Part shown: positions 16,336 through 24,090 of the stretch, piece after piece
How the letters are laid out: every line of letters begins with the position of its first letter
Position numbering within the stretch: position 1 is the stretch's first letter
NCBI GenBank assembly: GCA_038888615.1
Contig: JAWAID010000001.1
Coordinates: 434,001 to 498,000 of the forward strand
From: Candidatus Korarchaeum sp.
Lineage (GTDB): Archaea; Korarchaeota; Korarchaeia; Korarchaeales; Korarchaeaceae
DNA length: 64,000 nucleotides
Reading direction: 5' to 3'
The notes under the pieces: model-generated
The model's database searches: none
The model's input: only the letters and a program-made list of their open reading frames with translations
Told to the model about the DNA's origin: nothing
Made by a program: the position numbers and the translations under genes

Positions 16336-17050
16336 AAGACTACTGAAGGACCTTATAAAGGCGCTAGAAGGGCTCGGATTCACGAATTACAAAGCTAAAG
16401 TCCTCGCGTATCTCAGCTTGAACAGGGAATCATTGGGGATAACTGAGCTGAGCTCATTGACGGGCGTTCCTCGCACTAAAGTATACTCGGTCATCTCCTC
16501 ACTCGAGGAGGAGGGGTTGGTTAGGGTACATAAGGGAAGGCCTATGAGGGTCTCCGCCCCCTCACCTAACGAATTGGCTTCCTTAATTACTGAGAGGGTG
16601 CTTTCTAATACCTCAGCCAAGTTATCCTTAATAGGGGATCTCTTCAAGCTCAGCCTAACGGAGGGGCTCTGGATAGTGGAGGAATCGACTTTACCACTGA
16701 GGGGGGAGAGAGTGATAAGTGGGATAGCTGTATCGATAATTCGGGATGCTAGAGAGAAGATAAACCTCATTATAAGCGAAAGAAATGTTTATTTTTTACC
16801 AAAGAGACTCCCGAATATCATAGATGCCGTGGTAGAGAGTCCATCTACGCAGCAGGCCCTCGGCATCCCGAGAACGCATTGCAGGATAGTTGGGAAACAC
16901 GGCATCTTCATGGTCCTGAATGAGAGGGCTTGTGTATTCGGCGATGAAGAGCTTAAACAAGGAATTTTCACATCAGAGAAAAACTTACTATCTGCCTTCT
17001 CAGATTTATTCAAGGGTCTTTATGCTTCAGGAATAGTCCTACCGAGGTGA
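16322..17050 (+). CDS. TrmB-like transcriptional regulator
   Basis: A 242-residue protein. Residues about 7-75 form a winged helix-turn-helix of the TrmB/sugar-specific type (GLGFTNYKAKVLAYLSLN, LTGVPRTKVYSVISSLEEEGLV). The remainder is a sensor-like alpha/beta domain with no recognised ligand motif. TrmB proteins control sugar uptake or glycolysis; the neighbouring glycerate kinase at 14.6 kb makes a carbohydrate target plausible, but this is inference. Its start lies within the TRAM gene end. Confidence 0.8.
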   Translation: MEGDRRLLKDLIKALEGLGFTNYKAKVLAYLSLNRESLGITELSSLTGVPRTKVYSVISSLEEEGLVRVHKGRPMRVSAPSPNELASLITERVLSNTSAKLSLIGDLFKLSLTEGLWIVEESTLPLRGERVISGIAVSIIRDAREKINLIISERNVYFLPKRLPNIIDAVVESPSTQQALGIPRTHCRIVGKHGIFMVLNERACVFGDEELKQGIFTSEKNLLSAFSDLFKGLYASGIVLPR

Positions 17051-17122
17051 GGGTCTGTCAACGGTTTCAGGGCATAGATATTTACTCTAGGAACGGAATT
17101 GGGTATGTAAAAGCACTACACG

Positions 17123-17202
17123 ATGAAGGAGATCAGTAGGATTCTCGACACTATCCCTAGAGGAAGTGCCTGATATGTGGGTTCTGGGCTAAATATGGAT
17201 AA
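17123..17202 (+). pseudogene. Possible 5' remnant of an interrupted gene
   Basis: A TATA-like AGATATTTAC at about 17084-17093 predicts transcription near 17115. An ATG at 17123 opens 16 codons (MKEISRILDTIPRGSA, then stop). In the +1 frame the next codons read CLICGFWAKYG and stop inside the palindrome at 17186-17219, a CxxC pattern that would continue naturally after PRG. This looks like the head of a gene cut by the element end described next, with one frameshift. I do not recognise the protein. Confidence 0.3.
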
Positions 17203-17420
17203 GTATATCCATTTAGCCCTTGGGACTCATCGGCCTCCCGATCATCGGCCCCCGTCAGGGTGAACCCGCTCCAAGCCCTCATCAGCTCTAAAGAGCCTAG
17301 GGCTTAGAGAAAGTCCCTCCATCTGAAGGTAACAGGCAGCTTAATGCTGCCTATCCCCAACCCTCATAGCTCCTTTCGGGGCATCACCCATCCCACATCC
17401 GGAGCTCGTAGGGTCACCTG
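17183..17420 (-). ncRNA. Orphan transposon-end / omega-RNA-like transcript
   Basis: Read on the minus strand, this stretch shares ordered blocks with the 3' end of the IS607-type element at 33640-33752: GGATGTGGG, CCCCGAAAGG, a GGTTCA/GATGAACCCC part, CCGATGAGTCCCAAGGGCTAA (there CGATGAGACCCAAGGGCTAA, both in pieces), a terminal palindrome and GAACCC. It holds no tnpB frame beyond a possible short tail (GCGMGDAPKGAMR). A TATA-like TTTTTAAAT near 17442-17450 on the minus strand predicts a transcript of about 230 nt ending at the palindrome. It may be a solo omega-RNA or a decayed element; an unrelated structured RNA is possible. Confidence 0.5.
17186..17219. repeat. 34-bp palindrome at element terminus
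   Basis: GGGCTAAATATGGATA on the left is answered by TATCCATTTAGCCC on the right around a short AGTA centre. A near copy, with the same order of parts, lies at 33714-33746 at the right end of the IS607-type element. It can fold into a strong hairpin in RNA of either strand. Confidence 0.75.
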
Positions 17421-17425
17421 TGCCC

Positions 17426-17737
17426 TCTTACCACTCATCTCATTTAAAAACTATCCCATACCTCCGTATTTCTATACCTAGACCTATCTTGGAACTGCTG
17501 GTGACGGCGGAGTGAATAGGCCGAGGGGCTATCTTCAAGCGTGGGGAGTGCGGCTTTCAGACAAACAGATACCTAGTCACCGTCTTGAACATAACTGTGA
17601 AACTTCCGATGCGTTGTTTTACCTTTGCCCCGAAAGCCCCGAGCCCTTGATGTTGGAGGTGATGGGGAGGGAACGAAGATCCATGAGTCCCACAACGGTT
17701 AAATGGGGGAATACGCGAGGGAGACTCGGGGATCGGT
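17426..17737. other. 312-bp gap upstream of the 17738 gene
   Basis: It holds an AT-rich run near 17442-17450 that could be a promoter for the minus-strand transcript, and a weak plus-strand TATA (GGTTAAATGG, about 17696-17705) for the gene at 17738. A 112-codon frame starting at 17512 crosses it, but it shadows the next gene in another frame, lacks a ribosome-binding site and has no recognisable motif. Confidence 0.4.
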
Positions 17738-18124
17738 TTGAGCTCAGAGGAGAAAGGTTACGAGTGGGAATTGGAGCTTCTGAGGGTCAATTCTATACTG
17801 GATTTACTGAGATTAGCAGCATCCTCCAACTCCGTTTCAGTGTTGATTGAGTTTTGGAGCGAGACTCTTAACGGGAGGGTCATAGGGACCTTCGCTAACA
17901 ACTACGGAATAACGAAACCGGATATCTTCTCCTTCACCCTTTACAACGGGAAGGAGAAAGGTAGCTTCATAGTTTATAGGGCAGATGAGACTGGGGAGCG
18001 TTACGAGTTCTTAGAGGGACTTTCCTCCGATAAGATAGCTTTTCCAGTGATAAAGCTCTTCAGCGAACCTTACTGGTTCTCGGAGAGGCTCAGATCGGGC
18101 GGAGCGGTGAGCGATGCTAAGTAA
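17738..18124 (+). CDS. Hypothetical protein, 128 residues
   Basis: Not recognised. The protein is mixed alpha/beta with no membrane segment: a helical start (ELELLRVNSILDLLRLAASS) and a beta-rich middle (GRVIGTFANNYGITKPDIFSFTLYNG, in two parts; GSFIVYRADETGERYEFLEG). The TTG start is the least certain part; a TATA-like run near 17700 would suit it. It overlaps the next gene, an exported protein, by 11 bp, so the pair is probably one transcription unit with a shared role at the cell surface or membrane. Confidence 0.6.
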   Translation: MSSEEKGYEWELELLRVNSILDLLRLAASSNSVSVLIEFWSETLNGRVIGTFANNYGITKPDIFSFTLYNGKEKGSFIVYRADETGERYEFLEGLSSDKIAFPVIKLFSEPYWFSERLRSGGAVSDAK

Positions 18125-18470
18125 ACGATCAATAATTTTTACGCTAGCTCTTCTCATATTACTAGCGATAATCCTCAGCTATGAAGGAGCCAAAAATATT
18201 AAAACAGATATTTGGGCTAGGATGGAATGTCATGGGGGAGCGGCTAATTTACTCCTGGAGAACAACGGTGCTCCGTGCAGGATCTATTACTTGACGGTGA
18301 CAGAGGGGGATAGGATAATCAGGATATTGGAGCTCAATCAGATTTTGGGTACTGGAAGGAAGACGTTAGAGTTAGATATACCGAGTGATAACCTCAGAAT
18401 TTCGATAATATTTGATAGAGGCGTTATTGGAGGGCTTTCCTGTGGTTCGAGTGTCCGCTCTCAACCGTAG
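18114..18470 (+). CDS. Exported or membrane-anchored hypothetical protein
   Basis: A 118-residue protein whose N-terminus is a clear signal anchor (KRS then IIFTLALLILLAIILSY) followed by an extracytoplasmic beta-rich domain with three cysteines (ECHGG, APCR, LSCGSS). The ANLLLENNGAPCRIYYLTV part resembles the archaeal beta-sandwich segments that assist exported proteins, but I cannot name the family. It overlaps the preceding gene by 11 bp and ends about 30 bp before tRNA-Pro. Confidence 0.65.
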   Translation: MLSKRSIIFTLALLILLAIILSYEGAKNIKTDIWARMECHGGAANLLLENNGAPCRIYYLTVTEGDRIIRILELNQILGTGRKTLELDIPSDNLRISIIFDRGVIGGLSCGSSVRSQP

Positions 18471-18500
18471 AGCTTTTATTTACTCCTAACCCCGATGAAC

Positions 18501-18577
18501 GGGGCCGTGGTCTAGCTAGGTAGGATGCCGGCCTCGGGAGCCGGAGGTCCCGGGTTCAAATCCCGGCGGCCCCACCA
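18501..18577 (+). tRNA. tRNA-Pro (CGG)
   Basis: Cloverleaf: acceptor GGGGCCG (18501-18507) with CGGCCCC (18567-18573), anticodon stem CCGGC/GCCGG around loop CTCGGGA giving anticodon CGG (codon CCG), T arm with GGTTCAAAT, and CCA encoded at 18575-18577. A TATA box CTTTTATTTA at about 18473-18482 sits at the expected distance. No intron. The next coding start is only 10 bp after the CCA end. Confidence 0.95.
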
Positions 18578-18586
18578 GGTGAGAGG

Positions 18587-18775
18587 ATGAGGACAATTGT
18601 AGTGAGGAAGGGAAAGATCTCAGGTAGATTGGTAGAAGACGGAATCTACTTAGTGGAAATTAAGGGAAAAAGGCTCGTATTGTCACGGATAGAGTTCACA
18701 TCGCCATCTAAGCTCGGGATCGAACTGTCCCCGGAGGACGTGGATCACATGATAGTGAGGGGCGCTACCGCTTGA
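18587..18775 (+). CDS. Small VapB-like antitoxin candidate
   Basis: A 62-residue, mostly beta protein (IVVRKGKISGRLVEDGIYLVEI). It has no clear AbrB or ribbon-helix-helix signature, so the antitoxin call rests on its size and on a TTGA overlap with the PIN gene that follows. GGTGAGAGG directly before the ATG serves as ribosome-binding site and abuts the tRNA-Pro CCA end, so it is likely read from the tRNA promoter. Confidence 0.55.
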   Translation: MRTIVVRKGKISGRLVEDGIYLVEIKGKRLVLSRIEFTSPSKLGIELSPEDVDHMIVRGATA

Positions 18776-19185
18776 GAGCGAGGAGGGCTGTAATAGACAC
18801 TAACGTGATAATATTCGCTCATTTCGAGGACTCAAAGTACCATAAAGAGGCTAGGAAGATCCTTCACTCACTGGAGGAGTGGATATTACCCTTCATAGTT
18901 ATAGTGGAGCTCTTCTGGTTCTCCAGAGGTGCTAACTTAAATGAGAAGTCGAGAAGGAATCTTCTTTTATCCGTTCTCTCTGACCCTAGGGTGAGGATAT
19001 CTCATAATGAACCTGAGGAACTTATAGAATCCGTCTTAGCGGAGGACCCTTTGGAGTTCGAGGACGAGTTGATCCTCCAGCAAGCTGAGAGGGAGGGGGT
19101 TCCTCTAGCTACCTTCGATCGATCCCTCGCTGAGAGAGCGAGAGTTAGAGGTATAGAAGTTATCTCTATTAGTGAGTTAAGTTAG
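18772..19185 (+). CDS. PIN-domain ribonuclease, VapC-like toxin
   Basis: A 137-residue PIN domain with the acidic residues in place: D of VIDTNVIIFAH (about residue 8), E of VIVELFWFS (about 46), the late E/D cluster FEDELILQQAEREG and D of ATFDRSLAERA. PIN toxins cut tRNA or rRNA and are held in check by the upstream partner. The start is a TTG overlapping the stop of the small upstream gene. It converges on the permease gene at 19177, with a 9-bp overlap. Confidence 0.85.
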   Translation: MRARRAVIDTNVIIFAHFEDSKYHKEARKILHSLEEWILPFIVIVELFWFSRGANLNEKSRRNLLLSVLSDPRVRISHNEPEELIESVLAEDPLEFEDELILQQAEREGVPLATFDRSLAERARVRGIEVISISELS

Positions 19186-20514
19186 AAAAGATAAAACTAC
19201 GTAGTAAGAGTTCGCGAGCGACGAAAGGAGTATGAGGATAGAGACCCCTATCTTCATGAAATCGGAGAACTTGAACCCGAACTTCTCCCTGAGGACTGAG
19301 TAGACGACTAGAGAGGGGACTGAAGCTATAGGAGTCGCTATCCCACCTAAGCCTACTGAGATAACTAGGATCCACCATAGCTTATCGTAACCGGTCAATC
19401 CAACAAGCTCATCGATAGTAGGTATCATCACAGCCGTATATGGTATGTTGTCGACGAACGCTGAGATGAATGAGGAGAGCCAAGTGATCCACGTAATCAG
19501 AAGTAAGTTATTCCCCTGGATCGACGAGAAGATAACTTGTGCTACTATATGAAGTACACCAACCTTCTCCAGAGCTCCGGAGACGATTAGAATACTCCCT
19601 AAGAATATCAACAAATCCCAGTTTACCTCCCTGAGGATGCTAGGCATGCTATCTCCCCCGACCGCCAGGAGGAAAACCGCACCGTAGATAGCTGATGAGG
19701 CGGGCCTGATACCCGTGATATCCTCGAGTAAGAAGAGCAGGATGACCAGTACTACGGTGGGAACGCTGAAAAGCAGAAGCCTCCTGTTCTTAGCATAATA
19801 CCCATCCTCAAACCTAATGCTCTCCAAACCCACCCCCAACTGCCTCCTGAATACAATCACCAGGAAAGCTAGGGAAATCAGATAAGCTAACAAAGTAACT
19901 GGAGCCGTATTCCAAATGAAATCGCTGAAGGAAATCCCTAGATGGGAGGATATCATGATGTTAGGCGGATCCCCGACTGGGGTGAGCACACCTCCCAAGT
20001 TCGAGGAGACGTTTAAGGTGATCAGAACAGGTACGGGATTCAATCCAAAGATCTCACAGACCTCTAATGCTATCGGAACCATCACGAGCACTACCGTCGC
20101 ATTATCGAGGAAAGCTGAGAGTAAGAATGTGAGAAGAGAGAAAACTATGACTAACTGATAAAATTTAGTCATTCCCAACTTTATCAGAGAGCGTGCCAAA
20201 ATAGAGAGGAAACCGGCTTCCCTTAATGTCTCAACGATTACCATCATCCCGAACAGGAGCCCCAAGACGTCAAAGTCCATGTAGTGAATCATGTTCTCAC
20301 TGCTCATTATCCCCAGGTACCAGAGGATAACCAGAGTCGTCAGGGAGATCACTGTCCTATGCCTGTACTCCATAGCTAGCATGATGAAGAGAGCGATAAA
20401 TATGAGGACAGCCTGAATCTGCTTGTTGCTCAATCCCGTGAAATTCTTCATGGGAAAGTAGATGAGAAAGAGAATTGCTAAGAGAATCGGAACAAGATAG
20501 TGCCTTCTCATCAT
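19177..20514 (-). CDS. ArsB/NhaD-superfamily ion permease (second of a tandem pair)
   Basis: A 445-residue protein with about 11 membrane segments. It carries the superfamily's paired repeats: FLLSAFLDNATVVLVMVPIAL with SSNLGGVLTPVGDPPNIM in the first half, and SFISAFVDNIPYTAVMIPTI with SVGLGGIATPIASVPSLVV in the second. Members move anions such as arsenite, dicarboxylates or Na+/H+. No substrate can be fixed. Its ATG overlaps the stop of the upstream paralogue by 4 bp. Confidence 0.82.
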   Translation of the reverse strand: MMRRHYLVPILLAILFLIYFPMKNFTGLSNKQIQAVLIFIALFIMLAMEYRHRTVISLTTLVILWYLGIMSSENMIHYMDFDVLGLLFGMMVIVETLREAGFLSILARSLIKLGMTKFYQLVIVFSLLTFLLSAFLDNATVVLVMVPIALEVCEIFGLNPVPVLITLNVSSNLGGVLTPVGDPPNIMISSHLGISFSDFIWNTAPVTLLAYLISLAFLVIVFRRQLGVGLESIRFEDGYYAKNRRLLLFSVPTVVLVILLFLLEDITGIRPASSAIYGAVFLLAVGGDSMPSILREVNWDLLIFLGSILIVSGALEKVGVLHIVAQVIFSSIQGNNLLLITWITWLSSFISAFVDNIPYTAVMIPTIDELVGLTGYDKLWWILVISVGLGGIATPIASVPSLVVYSVLREKFGFKFSDFMKIGVSILILLSSLANSYYVVLSFLT

Positions 20515-21773
20515 CCACCACCTAAGATGCAGATCAATGCGTAACCGACTGGGATCACCGGTAGTACAGCTAGCGCGCTAACGTACAAGAACCTAAGGGG
20601 GTTGATCTCGCGATACATCTCCCTAACTGTCCTTAGGGCGATCAGGTTGGCCATAGATCCCCATGGGGTTAGGGCCGATCCTATGCTAGTCCCGACTATG
20701 AGAGCCCACCAGGTCTCCCCGCTGACGCTTAACTTACGCAGGACCGGGGAGAGTATGGCTACAGCCTCAGCGTCATCCACGAACATGGAGAGACCTATCG
20801 ACATCAGGTAAACGTTCAGTCGCGTATGCACTCCGGATATCAACTCAGCCAGGACGTCGAATCCTCCGATGAAGTTTATCAACTCAGTTGTTAAGAGCAA
20901 GCTTCCTACGTAAGCGATGGATACCCATTCAACTTCCATGAAGACCTTAGATATCCTCTCCCCACCCAAGAACAACAGGAATATCGCGATCACACCTATA
21001 GCTACGCTCTCATCGATACGTAGACTCCTTGAGAGGAGGAGTAGTGAGAGCATTAGGATCATTGAGAAGGACCCGAAGATCAGGTAAGATCTATCGTAAT
21101 CCTGAACCACATCCCAAAACCTAGCTTCGGAGACGCATTTAAGACGCTTTCTCCTTAAGACCCTGATCAATAGGACTGAGAGTGAGATCAGAGTTGAGAT
21201 GATGGAGATAGGTGCCGCGACCATGAGGAAATCTAAGAAACCTATTCCGGCATTCACACCGACTATTATGTTGGAGATATCGCCTATGAAGGTAGCCATA
21301 GAACCTAAGTTCGAGGAGACCACTAGGGAGATCATCAAATCGGTTGGATCGAACTCAGGGATGCAGGCGGTTAACCTAACGGCAACCAGCATCATATAGG
21401 ATAGCACTAGGATGTTACTCAGTAAGGCTGAGAGAAGAGCATTCAGAAGGTTCAGAACTATAAAAATACTGACCGGAGACTTGACTTTTCGGAGAATGGA
21501 TTGTGAGGAGATTTCAAAGAAGCTCCCCTTACTTAAGAGCGCCGATAGGACTTCCAGTCCGAAAATAGATATAATTACTTTCATAATTTCAACCCTCTTT
21601 ATGAAAAACTCCTCTAAGTTAACCCGATATAAATTAGCCAATAGTGCTAAAGCTACTATAAATACTAAAGCTTTCCTCCTAGGTTGGAGTGAGGATATGA
21701 GCAAGGCTGCAGCCAATATTAAGAGCCCGAGGATAGCGGATTGCGATATTACAGGGAGGATCGATACCTCCAT
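20511..21773 (-). CDS. ArsB/NhaD-superfamily ion permease (first of a tandem pair)
   Basis: A 420-residue, roughly 11-segment protein with the same repeat plan as its neighbour but more divergent motifs: NALLSALLSNILVLSYMMLVA, SSNLGSMATFIGDISNII, GLSMFVDDAEAVAILSPVL and GTSIGSALTPWGSMANLI. It lacks the first DN pair (here SN) and has DD in the second, which may alter ion coupling. The start at 21773 fits a TATA box (about 21806-21818, minus); an upstream ATG at 21800 would lie before the transcription start. Confidence 0.75.
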   Translation of the reverse strand: MEVSILPVISQSAILGLLILAAALLISSLQPRRKALVFIVALALLANLYRVNLEEFFIKRVEIMKVIISIFGLEVLSALLSKGSFFEISSQSILRKVKSPVSIFIVLNLLNALLSALLSNILVLSYMMLVAVRLTACIPEFDPTDLMISLVVSSNLGSMATFIGDISNIIVGVNAGIGFLDFLMVAAPISIISTLISLSVLLIRVLRRKRLKCVSEARFWDVVQDYDRSYLIFGSFSMILMLSLLLLSRSLRIDESVAIGVIAIFLLFLGGERISKVFMEVEWVSIAYVGSLLLTTELINFIGGFDVLAELISGVHTRLNVYLMSIGLSMFVDDAEAVAILSPVLRKLSVSGETWWALIVGTSIGSALTPWGSMANLIALRTVREMYREINPLRFLYVSALAVLPVIPVGYALICILGGG

Positions 21774-21824
21774 GCGAAACCCAGCCTCTAGGTTGAGCAT
21801 CGCAATAAATTATTTTACATGATA

Positions 21825-21926
21825 TGGCGGGGCCGGGATTTGAACCCGGGACCTCCGGATCTCCCAGCGGCGCCGTGGCCCTAATCTTATGAGTCCGGCG
21901 CTCAAACCAGGCTGAGCTACCCCGCC
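21825..21926 (-). tRNA. tRNA-Met (CAT) with a 27-nt intron
   Basis: On the minus strand: acceptor GGCGGGG (21926-21920) pairs with CCCCGCC (21832-21826), with A as discriminator and no encoded CCA. Anticodon stem CCGGA/TCCGG, loop CTCATAA, anticodon CAT. About 27 nt (starting AGATTAGGG, ending GGGAG) interrupt the loop after position 37, the standard archaeal site. The lack of a GGG/CCC anticodon stem argues against initiator tRNA; elongator Met is likely, and tRNA-Ile(CAU) cannot be excluded. A TATA box GTTTATTAAT lies about 21956-21965. Confidence 0.9.
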
Positions 21927-22142
21927 ACGGAGACCAAGAACTAATCCCTCTCGGATTAATAAACGTTTCAGGGGGGCTCAGTGTGAGCTGGGAACTACAT
22001 CCCTTACTTTCGTTGATGTTCGTCCCTATCATCGCCCCCCACATGATCAAATAAGCCGGAAGAAATAAAGCTTTCGTCATAGGCTCCCTAAAAATCCTTA
22101 TAAGGTTTTTATTGAGCTGAGGGAGTTAGGTGCAGATGCCCA

Positions 22143-22865
22143 ATGGGGTTCGAGTTAGAGGAGGTCACTCCGAAGGAGGAATATCCGTACTCATTCAGGG
22201 AATACATCTTACAACCCGCGGTCTTATCTAGTAAAATATTCTCCGCTATTATACTATCTCCAAAGCTGAAGTACTGGTTTCTCGCAACCATAGTCAGCTC
22301 TATCTTCCTTACGATCGGTAGCTGGGCTTTAATGAGTAAGCTTGTGATAAACGTCAGGATTTCCGGAGAATTGCCTCAAGGAGCTCAGGAGATGATGAAG
22401 GGTTTAATGGAATTTTTCAGGAACCCAGTGGTGATACTCATTAATTCCCTAGCGGAGCAACTCATATTGAGTTTAATCTGTGCTCTTGCAATATTCATAT
22501 TAGCGAGATCCTTATCGGGTAGAGGGAGCTTCTCCTCGGGCATCATGGTAGCCGGTCTGAGGGCTCTCCCATCAATAGCGTACGGAATACTCTCAGCTCT
22601 CCTCGGACTCTCTATGCCTGAGGTAGAGTGGAATATAGAAATAGGACCTCAAATTGTGACTTCTGGATTTAAAATGGGTATTCCGTGGGAGATACTAATA
22701 CAAGAATATCTTTTGCAACTCATAATCTCAATATGGTTCCTCATAGTGCTCTTACTGGGCTATACGAGGGGTTACGGGATGACCGGAGGTAGAGCTGCGG
22801 TAGCTTCTCTATGTACGTGGGTAATATCCAATATATTCCTGATAATTGGATTAATCTTCATATAG
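22143..22865 (+). CDS. Yip1-domain-like membrane protein
   Basis: A 240-residue protein with five predicted membrane segments (around SSIFLTIGSWALMS, LSLICALAIFILAR, ALPSIAYGILSALLG, LLQLIISIWFLIVLLLGYTRGYGM and WVISNIFLIIGLIFI) after a soluble N-terminus beginning with a PSF-like FREYILQPAVL. Topology and the GYTRGYG turn match archaeal Yip1/YIP1-family proteins, whose role is unknown. A TATA-like GGTTTTTATT at about 22106-22115 makes the message close to leaderless. It stands alone between tRNA-Met and the GGPP synthase. Confidence 0.65.
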   Translation: MGFELEEVTPKEEYPYSFREYILQPAVLSSKIFSAIILSPKLKYWFLATIVSSIFLTIGSWALMSKLVINVRISGELPQGAQEMMKGLMEFFRNPVVILINSLAEQLILSLICALAIFILARSLSGRGSFSSGIMVAGLRALPSIAYGILSALLGLSMPEVEWNIEIGPQIVTSGFKMGIPWEILIQEYLLQLIISIWFLIVLLLGYTRGYGMTGGRAAVASLCTWVISNIFLIIGLIFI

Positions 22866-23155
22866 TTAACAGAGTCCCTCTCATTTCTTATATTTTGTTT
22901 CGGGAGGAAGCTCTAGTTCTTCGACGGATCCCCGAGAAGCTCGGATATGAGTTTTCTGATGTAACTCGAGCGAGCCTCTCGTATGCCGTTTTGACTTTCG
23001 ACGCCCGAGAGTTAGGATAAGGCTCCGAACGAATATATGGAGTGCTCCGGTGAGTGAACTAGGCATATTATGGTGATTCGGCATAGCTTGAATGTTACGA
23101 TGAAACTTCAGCGGAGGAGCCGAGAATCTCCACGGCTAACTGTGGAGCGTGTCAA
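22866..23155. other. 290-bp intergenic gap
   Basis: No coding frame is convincing here. A 6-bp-stem hairpin (CTCCAC/GTGGAG, 23128-23147) lies just beyond the GGPP synthase stop and could help end its transcript, although no T-run follows on that strand. I see no RNA gene. Confidence 0.4.
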
Positions 23156-23983
23156 TTACTCTTCCCTCTCAACAGAATAGGCGACGAGCTTCCTCAATAT
23201 CTCCTTCTGAGGGGACTCCGGAATAGGATCTAACATATCCACAGCGCTTCTAGCGAACCTAGACGCCAAGCTGATAAGCTGACTTCTATCATCCTCTCCA
23301 AGGAGATGAGTAAGCTCGCCTTCCTTACCCCAATCCAGAATATCGTCCTTTATCTGATAAGCGAGACCCAAGTAGAGTCCGTAAGAACCCATCTTCTCAA
23401 TCAAATGATCTTTTCCGGCTATTAACGCTCCTAGCGAGGAGGCTGTTCGGAACAGTGAGGCTGTCTTATACTCAAGGACCCTAAGATAGTCATCCAAACC
23501 TATAGGAACCCTCTCCCTGAGCAATGCAACCTCCATCATCTCACCTATCGACATGAGCTTAGTGGTCTCTGAGACGAGTTTACCCACCCTCCTATCGTCG
23601 TAGCCATTGGCTATCTCAAGAACCAAAGACAAAATGAAATCCGCTATCAGGATTGCCATTTCAACTCCATGAGTAACGTGGAACGAGGGCGAGTCCCTCC
23701 TCATATTACTACTATCGATTATATCGTCGTGTATCAGTGAAGCCAGGTGTATGAGCTCTACAGCAGCAGCCGCGGGCTCGGGGTCCCCTCCTCCTCCCAC
23801 CGCCTCATTGACTAGTAAGAGGAGAGCTGGCCTTATCCTCTTGCCCCCCTTGGTAAACTCGATTAATGGTTCAGTGAACGGGTTCCCTGTGTTTTCCCTT
23901 AAGATTCTCAATATAGCTGAATCAGCTCTCCTAACGTAAGGCTCAAGTGAATACTTCAACTCCTCCTTCCTTATTTCTCCCAC
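23156..23983 (-). CDS. Short-chain trans-prenyl diphosphate synthase (GGPP/FPP synthase)
   Basis: A 275-residue isoprenyl diphosphate synthase. KGGKRIRPAL binds the IPP diphosphate; the first aspartate motif is LIHDDIID (about residue 87) and the second YQIKDDILDW (about 212), both of DDxxD form as usual in archaeal short-chain enzymes. It chains IPP units into farnesyl or geranylgeranyl diphosphate for ether lipids. It uses a GTG start. It would draw on the pathway to which the UbiD-family (4.3 kb) and aconitase-X (35.9 kb) proteins are assigned. Confidence 0.9.
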   Translation of the reverse strand: MGEIRKEELKYSLEPYVRRADSAILRILRENTGNPFTEPLIEFTKGGKRIRPALLLLVNEAVGGGGDPEPAAAAVELIHLASLIHDDIIDSSNMRRDSPSFHVTHGVEMAILIADFILSLVLEIANGYDDRRVGKLVSETTKLMSIGEMMEVALLRERVPIGLDDYLRVLEYKTASLFRTASSLGALIAGKDHLIEKMGSYGLYLGLAYQIKDDILDWGKEGELTHLLGEDDRSQLISLASRFARSAVDMLDPIPESPQKEILRKLVAYSVEREE

Positions 23984-24090
23984 CGGGGCGAGAGGTATTC
24001 TCGCTACCTATAACTTTATCCTAAGATTTCCAATTTTCGGAAGGATGAGAGCTCGCGTTCTTTAAGAGTGCTCCGCGGGGGAGAGTAGCT

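Noticed and set aside
17183-17450. RNase P RNA
   Set aside because: The plus strand holds AGAAAGTCCC and the minus strand GGTAAGAG, each like a conserved RNase P piece, but they lie on opposite strands and the other conserved regions are absent.
17512-17850. 112-codon plus-strand frame
   Set aside because: It overlaps the better frame at 17738 in another phase, has no ribosome-binding site and shows no recognisable or hydrophobic pattern.
23128-23147. Transcription terminator hairpin
   Set aside because: A 6-bp stem lies beyond the GGPP synthase stop, but there is no T-run after it on that strand, so termination is not supported.
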